This document shows, one piece after another, positions 1 through 7,454 of a stretch of DNA of 36,418 nucleotides. The position numbers and the translations under genes were made by a program. Position 1 is the stretch's first letter. Every line of letters starts with the position of its first letter. The notes below the pieces were generated by a model, which saw only the letters and a list, made by a program, of their open reading frames with translations, did no database searches and was not told where the DNA came from. The stretch is from an uncultured Oscillospiraceae bacterium. Lineage in GTDB: Bacteria > Bacillota > Clostridia > Oscillospirales > Oscillospiraceae. The stretch covers positions 1 through 36,418 of the forward strand of contig CAJFVK010000008.1 of assembly GCA_904420435.1 (NCBI GenBank), written 5' to 3'.

Positions 1-891
1 GCCACTGTCCCCACCAGCGTGGTTCTGGATGAAAACAAGATGTTCCTCGAGGTGTCCGGCGCCCGCCGCGTGACGGAAGCCCTGGTGATGGATCAGGCAA
101 CCGGAGAGTATTCCCCCGTTGATCCCGATGGCCGCTACACTCTGGCCTGCCATGACTATATGCTCTATGACAAGGGCGACGGCTTTGCCATGTTCGGAAA
201 GGACAACGTCACTGTATTGAAAGACCGGGTTATGGCGGATAACGAGGTCCTCATCAACTACATCGTGGATGAGCTGGGCGGCTCCGTACCCGCTGACTAT
301 GCCCAGGCCCAGGGGCGCATCACCATCAAGACCACCGCCGAGGCCGGGCATGTGGCTGGCTTTACTGATGTGACAACCGCCAACTGGTACGCTGACGCAG
401 TCGCCTACGCGGTGGAGCATGGACTGATGAACGGCGTCAGCGCCACCACCTTTGAACCCAACAGCACCATGAGCCGGGCCATGATGGTGACCGTGCTCTA
501 CCGGATGGCCGGTTCCCCCGCGGTGAGCGGTGAGAATGTCTTCACCGACGTGCCCAATGGCAGCTGGTACGCGGACGCGGTGACCTGGGGCGTGGAGAAC
601 GGCCTTGTCACCGGGACGACGGATACCACCTACGAGCCCAACGCTGGCATCATCCGGGAGCAGATGGCTACGCTGCTGTGGCGCTACGCCGGTTCGCCGG
701 ACGTTTCCGGCTCCGATGGGCTGGATCAGTTCACTGACGCCGCCAGCATCTCTGGCTACGCCCGGACTGCCATGGCCTGGGCCAGCCAGCAGGGGCTGGT
801 GAACGGCACCAACGGGACCCTGTCCCCCAGGGGCAGCGCCACCCGCGCGGAGATTGCCACCATTCTGATGCGCTATCAGACCGCTGCGTAA
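1..891 (+). CDS. C-terminal part of a 5'-nucleotidase/UDP-sugar-hydrolase-like protein with three C-terminal SLH domains (5' truncated by the window)
   Basis: Frame is open from base 1. The segment YTLACHDYMLYDKGDGFAMFG resembles the 5'-nucleotidase C-terminal domain; three SLH repeats follow (FTDV..NWYADAVAYAVEHGLMNG, FTDVPNGSWYADAVTWGVENGLVTG, FTDAASISGYARTAMAWASQQGLVNG). Confidence 0.8.
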   Translation, partial: ATVPTSVVLDENKMFLEVSGARRVTEALVMDQATGEYSPVDPDGRYTLACHDYMLYDKGDGFAMFGKDNVTVLKDRVMADNEVLINYIVDELGGSVPADYAQAQGRITIKTTAEAGHVAGFTDVTTANWYADAVAYAVEHGLMNGVSATTFEPNSTMSRAMMVTVLYRMAGSPAVSGENVFTDVPNGSWYADAVTWGVENGLVTGTTDTTYEPNAGIIREQMATLLWRYAGSPDVSGSDGLDQFTDAASISGYARTAMAWASQQGLVNGTNGTLSPRGSATRAEIATILMRYQTAA

Positions 892-904
892 GCGGCGGAC
901 GAGA

Positions 905-937
905 AGGGAGCACGGCTGACCGCCGTGCTCCCTTTTT
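905..937 (+). terminator. Intrinsic terminator after the SLH protein
   Basis: AGGGAGCACGGC-TGACC-GCCGTGCTCCCT, 12-bp stem followed by TTTTT. Confidence 0.85.
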
Positions 938-1070
938 CCTGCGCGGAGGGCTTGGGGCGAACCGCATCACCGGAAGCGTGGCGCCGATACGGGAAAAACC
1001 GCCAAATCTTCCATCTTGCTTTTTCCCGGGGGGACGGCTATAATGAAATCAGATCACAGGAAAGGGGGCG

Positions 1071-1607
1071 ATGCCGATGGGCCAGGAATTTGAGGAGATG
1101 ACAGAAGACATTCTCTGCCATCCGCAGTTCCAGGCGCTGCGGAGCTTCTGCCATCACGGCGGGGAAAACTCCCTGTATGACCACCTTGTGGATTCTGCGA
1201 AGTGTGCGTATCGACTGGCGGCCGCATTCGGCCTTTCCCAGGAGCGGGTGCGGGCGGTGACCCGCGCGGCGCTGCTGCACGACTTTTTTGGATATGACTG
1301 GCGCGATGAATCCCACAAGCAGATGGTCCGGCAGTACACCGGCTGGAAACGCCTGAAACAGATGCACGCTTTTTCCCACGGCGCCTATGCCGCCAAGCGC
1401 GCGTCCCTCTACTTCACGCTGGATGACCGCCAGCGCGGCGCTATCAGGAGCCACATGTTCCCTCTGGCCCCTGTGCCCCGCAGCTCGGAGGCCTGGATTG
1501 TCACCCTGGCAGACAAAATGGTCGCCTCCCGGGAGATGTCCGCTGCCGTGCGCTGGCATGTGCGGCAGCTGTATCACCGGGCACGTCTGTCCGTGGCGCA
1601 CTCCTGA
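1071..1607 (+). CDS. HD-domain (phosphohydrolase-like) protein
   Basis: 178 aa; N-terminal H..VYDHLVDSAKCAYRLA-like helix, ALLHDFFGYDW HD signature, later SHGAYAAKRA and IVTLADKMVA. Start preceded by GGAAAGGGGG. Confidence 0.75.
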   Translation: MPMGQEFEEMTEDILCHPQFQALRSFCHHGGENSLYDHLVDSAKCAYRLAAAFGLSQERVRAVTRAALLHDFFGYDWRDESHKQMVRQYTGWKRLKQMHAFSHGAYAAKRASLYFTLDDRQRGAIRSHMFPLAPVPRSSEAWIVTLADKMVASREMSAAVRWHVRQLYHRARLSVAHS

Positions 1608-1719
1608 GCGTGGAGCGCGGCGATTTCCTGAGCCGACCGGTGTAAGGCCAGTACAGGCGCGGGGCCGGCCCTTCCCGGGGGAGGAGATCTCCCGCCTGGC
1701 TGGGTGTGAGAGCGCCTGC

Positions 1720-2101
1720 GCGCAGAAGGAATTTTTCTGCGCTGGAGCTAAAAAAACCATCCGCCGGACGCCGGCGGAGAGGAGCGGCGGGCCCGCTCCG
1801 ATGATTCTCCGGATTCCCGCTGAACCGCAGGCAGGGACGGCTCATGCCGTCCCTGCCTAGTCTGTCGAAAAAGTCTGAACGACTTTTTCGCAGCCTAAAC
1901 ATGCCGTACCTTTCCCACTGCGGAGCAGTGGGAAAGTCCCCGCTTCGCGGGCCGCACGCCTTGCTTCGCAAGGCTTTGCGGGGCATTTGATTGGATTCGA
2001 GGAGGGCTTTGCCCCCTCGAGCTCCCCCAGCGCTGTGCAGCGCTTTATTTCTAAAGGGAGTTCTTCCACACGCTGGGCAGGGACGGCTTAGCTGTCCCTG
2101 C
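1720..2101. repeat. Dense intergenic array of about 11 consecutive hairpins
   Basis: Stems read directly: 1720-1742, 1761-1777, 1781-1799, 1829-1858 (13 bp perfect), 1866-1890 (10 bp perfect), 1910-1936 (12 bp perfect), 1939-1951, 1958-1974, 1997-2020, 2029-2044, 2077-2101 (with T tail). Confidence 0.85.
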
Positions 2102-2119
2102 TTTTTATCATGAATTCAC

Positions 2120-2162
2120 GAAAAACCCCAGGCAGGAAAACCTTCCCGCCTAGGGTTTTCCT
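2120..2162. terminator. Bidirectional terminator between the HD gene/hairpin array and ygfK
   Basis: AAAACCCCAGGCAGGAA-AACC-TTCCCGCCTAGGGTTTT imperfect stem with A-tract and T-tract on both sides, between converging genes. Confidence 0.7.
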
Positions 2163-2206
2163 ATTGTGGCAGAAGCGAATCCCGGCGGGGGGGGGGAAAC
2201 CGGCCG

Positions 2207-5161
2207 CTATCCGATCAGATACCGGTAGCTGGAGAGGACGGTGCAGATCAGCACCTCGATCTCCCCCGGCAGGTCGTTGTCGCCGCGGAGGTCATATTCG
2301 CCCACCTTCCCGTCCAGGCGCACCAGCACCCGGCCGTTCTCCAGGGGCAGGAAGCCGCTGTTGTCCGGGCTCTCGTCAAAGCCCTCCCGGTCGTGGAAGA
2401 GGGTGAATTTCTCCTTATAGGGGGCGCTGTCGTAGGGGCAGAAGACGGCGCAGTTGCCGCACTCGTTGCACATCCGGTCCACATGGAGGATCTGGGGACG
2501 GCCATCTGGCAGCAGGATCACCACGTTGGCCCGGTTGGGGCACACGTCCGCGCAGACCTGGCAGACCACGTTGCAGCTCAGGCACCGGTCGCCCTCCCGC
2601 TTGGCGCTCTCACAGAGGACGCCCTTCCGGGCGATGGCCTCCTGGCGGGCGGCGTGGGCCATGTGGGGGATCTTCACCGGATAGGGGCTGCCGATGACAG
2701 CCTCGGCAAAGGCGGCCGCGTCGGCGATACCCTCCACCACCGTGGCGGGCCCCCGGAGCACGTCGCCGGCGGTGTAGACCTGGTCCAGGTTGGTAGTAAA
2801 GCCGGGGCGGCCCTTTTCGCCCACCTGGATGCCGTAGGAGGCCAGCATGTCGCCATCCACCTTTTCGCCCACAGCGGAGATCACCGTGTCGCAGTCGATG
2901 GAAACGGTTTCACCGGTTTCCACGGGGCTGCGGCGGCCGGAGGCGTCGGGCTCGCCAAGGACCATCTTCCGGCACAGGAGCTTGCCATCCTTCTGCTCCA
3001 CCGGGCTCACCAGCTCCAGGAACCGGACGCCGTCGGCCATGGCCAGCTCCAGCTCCTCTGCGTCGGCGGGCATATACTTCTTGGTGCGGCGGTAGACCAG
3101 GGTGCTGGATTTTGCCCCGGCCCGGAGGGCCAGACGGGCCGCGTCCATGGCGGTGTTACCGCCGCCGATGACGGCCACATGGCCCAGTTCCTCCACCTTG
3201 CCGCTCTTCACATCCCGCATCCAGCCGATCACCGGCTTCACACGGCCGGGGATGTCCAGCTGTCCGGCCTTCCAGGCGCCCACGGCGAAGAGAATGTGGG
3301 TGTAACCCTTGGCGCGCAGCTCCTCCACCGGGGGGGCGGGGGTGTTCAGCTTTACCTCCACCCCCATTTTCCGCATGAGGGCCGCATCCTTCTCAATGGC
3401 CTCATTGGAAATGCGAAAGTCGGGGATCACATACCGGACGATGCCGCCAAGGGCCCCCTCCCGCTCAAAGAGGGTGGTGGGGATGCCGGCCCGGCCGCAG
3501 AAGTAGGCCGCCGCCATGCCGGTGGGGCCGCCGCCCACAATGGCCACCTTTTTGCCGTCGTAGACGGGGGTGGGGGTCTTCAGCTCCGCCATCACCTGGT
3601 CGTAGCCCCGCTCCGCCGCCACCAGCTTGGAGGCGCGGATCTGCACCGGGGTTTCATAGAAGTTCCGGGTGCACTTGTCCATGCAGTGGTGGGCGCAGAT
3701 GGTGCCGGTGATGAAGGGCAGGGGATTCTTTTCCAGGATCACCCGGAGGGCGGCGGCGTAGTGGCCCTTGCGGCACAGCTCGATATATTCCGGGATATCC
3801 TGGCCGATGGGACAGCCGCCCTTGCAGGGGGCGGTGAAGCAGTCCATCAGGGGGACCTTGCTGTAGAGCTTGCGGCGGGGGAGGGGCTTGACGGCCTTCA
3901 CATGGTGCTTGTCGCTGCGGATGGCCAGGGCCAGGGCGTCCACTTTCTCCACATCCACCGCGGTGAAGGGCGCGAAGGGCATCCGCTCCAGCTTCTCCGC
4001 GATCTGGGTGAAGCGCTGGTAGCCGCCGGGCTTCAGCTCCGTGGTGGCCATGGTGATGGGCCAGATCCCGCAGGAGAAGAGCCTGTCGATGTTGAAGTAG
4101 TCCGCGCCGCCGGAGTAGCTCAGCCGGAGCCGCCCGTCAAACTCGTGGCTGACCCGGCGGGCCATCTCGATGGTCAGGGGGAAGAGGCTCTTGCCCGCCA
4201 TGTACATCTCCTGGCTGGGCAGCTCCCCGTTTTTCACATCCACCGGGAAGGTGTTGGAGAGCTTCAGGCCGAACTCCAGGCCGTTGTCCGCCGCCAGCGT
4301 CAGAAGCCGCCGGAACATGGGGATGGCGTCGGCATACTGGAGGTCCTCGTTGAAGTGGTGCTCGTCAAAGGAGATATAGTCGTAGCCCATGCCGTCCAGG
4401 ATGGAGCGGGCGCTCTCGTAGCCCAGAAGGGTGGGGTTGCACTTGACGAAGGTGTGGAGATGCTTCTCCGAGATGAGGTAGGAGGCGATCCGCTCGATCT
4501 CGTCCGGCGGGCAGCCGTGGAGGGTGGACAAGGTGACGCTGTCGGACACCCTGGGGGAGATGGAGTCGATGTAGGCACTCTCGGCGGGGAACATCTCCTT
4601 CAAAACAGCGATGCACTCCTGGAAGATGGGCTCCCGGGAGGCGTCCACCATGCCGCTTAGATACTTGTCGATCTTCTCCCCCTTGATGCCCTCCAAGTCG
4701 TAGCCCACGGACATGTTGAAGATGAAGCCGTTGGGATCGCCTAAACCGTAGACCTTGGAGAGGATCTTGCAGGCGCACCAGGCCTTCACATACTCCTCGT
4801 AAGCCTGGGGGACTGTCAGCTCCGTGCTCCACTCGCAGTTGTAGCACTCGTCCTCCGCCAGGATGCAGGGACGGTTGATGCAGGCGGCCAGATCCGCCCC
4901 GTCCACCTTCTGCACGGTCTTCAGCTCAAAGAATCGGGCGCCGGCAAAATAGGCGGAAACGATGTTCTGGGCCAGCTGGGTGTTGGGCCCCGCGGCGGGG
5001 CCAAAGGGAGTTTCGATGGTTTCGCCGCCGAAGATGGGCAGCTTCTTCTCTCCGGCCACGTAGGGCCGATGGACGCCGAAGATGGAGCCGTCCCGCCGGT
5101 ACTCGGTGGTGATCCAGTGCATCAGCTCCCGAAAGGGAATGGGAATCATTTTTTCAGACAT
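2207..5161 (-). CDS. ygfK: YgfK-family putative selenate reductase / NAD(P)-FeS oxidoreductase
   Basis: 984 aa; N-terminal dihydroorotate-dehydrogenase-like segment (MIPIPFRELMHWITTEY...FGPAAGPNTQLAQNIV), central CxxxCP (CKGGCPIGQDIPEYI) and Rossmann GGGPTGMAAA / GGGNTAMDAA motifs, C-terminal ferredoxin-like Cys motifs (CLSCNVVCQVCADVCPNRA, CNECGNCAVFCPYDSAP). Confidence 0.88.
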   Translation of the reverse strand: MSEKMIPIPFRELMHWITTEYRRDGSIFGVHRPYVAGEKKLPIFGGETIETPFGPAAGPNTQLAQNIVSAYFAGARFFELKTVQKVDGADLAACINRPCILAEDECYNCEWSTELTVPQAYEEYVKAWCACKILSKVYGLGDPNGFIFNMSVGYDLEGIKGEKIDKYLSGMVDASREPIFQECIAVLKEMFPAESAYIDSISPRVSDSVTLSTLHGCPPDEIERIASYLISEKHLHTFVKCNPTLLGYESARSILDGMGYDYISFDEHHFNEDLQYADAIPMFRRLLTLAADNGLEFGLKLSNTFPVDVKNGELPSQEMYMAGKSLFPLTIEMARRVSHEFDGRLRLSYSGGADYFNIDRLFSCGIWPITMATTELKPGGYQRFTQIAEKLERMPFAPFTAVDVEKVDALALAIRSDKHHVKAVKPLPRRKLYSKVPLMDCFTAPCKGGCPIGQDIPEYIELCRKGHYAAALRVILEKNPLPFITGTICAHHCMDKCTRNFYETPVQIRASKLVAAERGYDQVMAELKTPTPVYDGKKVAIVGGGPTGMAAAYFCGRAGIPTTLFEREGALGGIVRYVIPDFRISNEAIEKDAALMRKMGVEVKLNTPAPPVEELRAKGYTHILFAVGAWKAGQLDIPGRVKPVIGWMRDVKSGKVEELGHVAVIGGGNTAMDAARLALRAGAKSSTLVYRRTKKYMPADAEELELAMADGVRFLELVSPVEQKDGKLLCRKMVLGEPDASGRRSPVETGETVSIDCDTVISAVGEKVDGDMLASYGIQVGEKGRPGFTTNLDQVYTAGDVLRGPATVVEGIADAAAFAEAVIGSPYPVKIPHMAHAARQEAIARKGVLCESAKREGDRCLSCNVVCQVCADVCPNRANVVILLPDGRPQILHVDRMCNECGNCAVFCPYDSAPYKEKFTLFHDREGFDESPDNSGFLPLENGRVLVRLDGKVGEYDLRGDNDLPGEIEVLICTVLSSYRYLIG

Positions 5162-5234
5162 AGGTACTCCTCTCTCAGCTCTCCGCCCGCGCCGCGCCCC
5201 ATAGCCGGCGCGGGCCTGTTTTCGCAGATGGGGT

Positions 5235-5456
5235 TTACTCCGTAAAAGTGTATTTGACCAGGTTTCCGTGGCCGTCGCCAGTGGTGATCACCGTGTCGCC
5301 ATCAGCGGTTACGCTCCGGTCCAGGATCGGGAACCGCCCGTGTTCTGCCACATAGGCCTCCGGGCTCTCCGCCTCCGCCTCCACGATCTCCCGCTTGGCA
5401 AACTGGCTGCCGCCGCAGGGGTTGATATCCTCGATCATGATTTCAAATTTACGCAT
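5235..5456 (-). CDS. Small uncharacterised protein (73 aa) between ssnA and ygfK
   Basis: Translation from ATG at 5456: MRKFEIMIEDINPCGGSQFAKREIVEAEAESPEAYVAEHGRFPILDRSVTADGDTVITTGDGHGNLVKYTFTE; AGGAGAG ribosome-binding site upstream; operon orientation and tight spacing to ygfK. Confidence 0.65.
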   Translation of the reverse strand: MRKFEIMIEDINPCGGSQFAKREIVEAEAESPEAYVAEHGRFPILDRSVTADGDTVITTGDGHGNLVKYTFTE

Positions 5457-5493
5457 GGTGTCTACTCTCCTCTCAGAAAAATACGTTGACCCA

Positions 5494-5567
5494 GCCGCCC
5501 CGGGCGGCGGCTCCAGTGACATCGGTCACTGGAGAGGGGTGAGGTCGAGGGGGACAGGGGCCCCCTC
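5494..5567. repeat. Hairpin cluster between the duplicated ssnA tail and the small ORF
   Basis: GCCGCC-CCG-GGCGGC (5494-5508); CTCCAGTGAC-ATCG-GTCACTGGAG (5511-5534, perfect 10 bp); GAGGGGG-N7-CCCCCTC (5547-5567). Confidence 0.8.
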
Positions 5568-5576
5568 AAAAAAAGC

Positions 5577-5646
5577 TCAGTAGGTTCTGTGGTTGAGTTC
5601 CTCCCAGAGCTTCCGGCTCTCCTCCAGAATATGGGCGTTCTCGGCC
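5577..5646 (-). pseudogene. Duplicated 3'-terminal fragment of ssnA
   Basis: Reads AENAHILEESRKLWEELNHRTY* on the minus strand, parallel to the intact ssnA end AENAHILEESRKLWSELNHRAY* at 5792-5861; 59/70 nt identical by eye. Confidence 0.85.
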
Positions 5647-5648
5647 GT

Positions 5649-5762
5649 TCCCATGGGTAATTCCCATGGGAGCCCTGAATTGTCCTAGAAACGGCGGAAG
5701 TGAATTCCGCCGCCCCAAGGTTTTGTGCCGGGCCGGCACAAAACGCTTGTACGCCGCAAGCG
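5649..5762. repeat. Hairpin cluster between the two ssnA 3' ends
   Basis: TCCCATGGG-TAATT-CCCATGGGA (5649-5671); CGGCGGAA-GTGAA-TTCCGCCG (5692-5712); TTTTGTGCCGG-G-CCGGCACAAAA (5721-5743); CGCTTG-N7-CAAGCG (5744-5762). Confidence 0.85.
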
Positions 5763-5791
5763 GCGGGGAGGAGGCCGAGAACCCGCACGGA

Positions 5792-7138
5792 TCAATACGC
5801 GCGGTGGTTCAATTCGCTCCAGAGCTTCCGGCTCTCCTCCAGAATATGGGCATTCTCGGCCTCCTCGTCGACGCCCACCAGTTCTCGGTCCTTCATAAGG
5901 AGTTTCCCGTTGCAGATGGTGGTCTGGCACTGGCGGCCGGTCATGCCGAAGAGCATGTGGCCGTCGATATTCTCGTGGGAGAAGGGGGTGAAGGGCTTGT
6001 AGTCCATGACGATCACATCTGCCGCCGCGCCGGGGGAGAGCTTCCCCAGGGGGATGCCGAAGTACTTCTCGCCGATGACCGGGTTATTTTGGAACAGCAT
6101 GGTGGTGACCTCGCCCCAGCCCACGTTGGGAAGACATGCGTTGTGCCGCTGGATGGCCAGGGCCACCTTCAGGCTCTCCAGCATGTCATTGGTGTAGGCG
6201 TCGGTGCCGAGGCCCACGGTGATGCCCCGTTTCATCAGCTGGAGGATGGGGGAGCAGCCCACGGCGTTGCCCATGTTGCTCTCCGGGTTGTTGACGCACA
6301 TGGTGCCGGTTTCCTGGAGAATCTCCATCTCCGCGGTGTTCACATGGATGCAGTGACCCAGAATCGTCATGGGGCCCAGGATGCCGTGGTCCTGAAGCCG
6401 CTGGACCGGGCGGCGGCCGTAGTTTCGGAGGGAGTCGTATACGTCGTTCATGCCCTCGGACACGTGGATATGGTAGCCGGTGCGGCCGTTGTTGGCCTCC
6501 ACCATCCGGTCAAAGGTCTTGTCGGAGATGGTGAACAGGGCGTGGCCGCCGAACATGGCTTTCAGCATGTCGCTGGGATTCTTCTCACAGTAGGTGATGA
6601 AGTCCGCGTTCTCCTGGATGGCCTGGAGGCTCTTCTCCTCTCCGTCCCGGTCGCTGACCTCGTAGCACAGGCAGGAGCGGATGCCGAATTTTCTGGCGCT
6701 CTCCGCAATCTCCATCAGGGAGCCGGGGATCTCACAGTAGGAGGCGTGGTGGTCAAAGATGGTGGTGACCCCCTGCTTGATGCAGTCCAGATACAGGGCG
6801 TCGGCGCTGGCCCGGGTACCCTTCAAAGTCAGATGCCGGTCAATATACCACCACTGGCCGTCCAGCACCTCATAGAAGGTGGTGGGGTTGTATCCGTCGA
6901 TGGAGAGGCCACGGGCCAGAGCAGAGTAGATGTGGGTATGTGCGTTCACCAGGCCCGGCATGATAACGCCGCCCCTGGCGTCCAGAAACTCCGCCTGGGG
7001 ATATTTGCTTTTCAGGTCGACGGTCCTGCCAACCTCCAAAATTTTCGTACCGTCGATGACCACGCCGCCGTCGCTGAGATAGGGGAGGGAGGGGTCCCTC
7101 GTAATCAGCCGTCCGTTCGCTAAAATATACATCTCCAT
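5792..7138 (-). CDS. ssnA: SsnA-type putative aminohydrolase (amidohydrolase superfamily)
   Basis: 448 aa; GLVNAHTHIYSALARG metal-binding motif, YHIHVSEGMNDVYDS, LGHCIHVN, GLGTDAYTNDML; adjacent to ygfK as in known ssnA/ygfK loci. Confidence 0.87.
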   Translation of the reverse strand: MEMYILANGRLITRDPSLPYLSDGGVVIDGTKILEVGRTVDLKSKYPQAEFLDARGGVIMPGLVNAHTHIYSALARGLSIDGYNPTTFYEVLDGQWWYIDRHLTLKGTRASADALYLDCIKQGVTTIFDHHASYCEIPGSLMEIAESARKFGIRSCLCYEVSDRDGEEKSLQAIQENADFITYCEKNPSDMLKAMFGGHALFTISDKTFDRMVEANNGRTGYHIHVSEGMNDVYDSLRNYGRRPVQRLQDHGILGPMTILGHCIHVNTAEMEILQETGTMCVNNPESNMGNAVGCSPILQLMKRGITVGLGTDAYTNDMLESLKVALAIQRHNACLPNVGWGEVTTMLFQNNPVIGEKYFGIPLGKLSPGAAADVIVMDYKPFTPFSHENIDGHMLFGMTGRQCQTTICNGKLLMKDRELVGVDEEAENAHILEESRKLWSELNHRAY

Positions 7139-7188
7139 TCCTCCTGTTCCGTTAGTTTGCGCCGGGCGAGCCCAATCATCCGGATAAC

Positions 7189-7222
7189 AAAAAATGTTTC
7201 AAATCTACGGGAGATTTGAAAC
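7189..7222 (-). terminator. Intrinsic terminator inside the ssnA 5' leader (candidate attenuator)
   Basis: On the minus strand GTTTCAAATCT-CCCGT-AGATTTGAAAC (11-bp perfect stem) followed by ATTTTTTG; lies downstream of the promoter at 7305-7333 and upstream of the ssnA start. Confidence 0.8.
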
Positions 7223-7304
7223 ACTCAAGCAAAAAGCCGGAGTGATAGTTGCAGCCCGTGCGCGAAGCACTTCGTTACAGCTACCATTCTTGGATTGTAC
7301 TTTT

Positions 7305-7333
7305 ATTATAGCGGAACGCCGGAAAAATTGCAA
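7305..7333 (-). promoter_or_regulatory. Sigma-A-type promoter for the ssnA operon
   Basis: Minus strand TTGCAA-N17-TATAAT. Confidence 0.75.
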
Positions 7334-7454
7334 TGGCATTGCTCTGAAAATTTCTCTGGCTGGCTGACAAAAAACGAGCACCCTTTTTGTACAAGTTGCG
7401 CCGGATATGGAGGAGCGGGCCGCACAGGGCGGCCCACTCCGGAAAGCCAATCGC

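Noticed and set aside
1720-2101. CRISPR array interpretation of the hairpin cluster
   Set aside because: No repeated direct-repeat unit, no regular spacing and no cas genes; stems are all different.
2393-4660. 755-aa plus-strand ORF antisense to ygfK
   Set aside because: Composition (Gly/His/Ala/Val-rich, low complexity) is that expected from the complement of a GC-rich coding gene; ygfK on the opposite strand has clear family motifs.
5666-7123. 485-aa plus-strand ORF antisense to ssnA
   Set aside because: Shadow ORF of a GC-rich gene; starts in the hairpin insert and has no recognisable domain.
7196-7222. Hairpin upstream of ssnA as the terminator of upp
   Set aside because: A good promoter (7305-7333) lies between upp's end (7455) and the hairpin, and upp has its own GC-rich stem near 7408-7440, so the leader-terminator reading is preferred.
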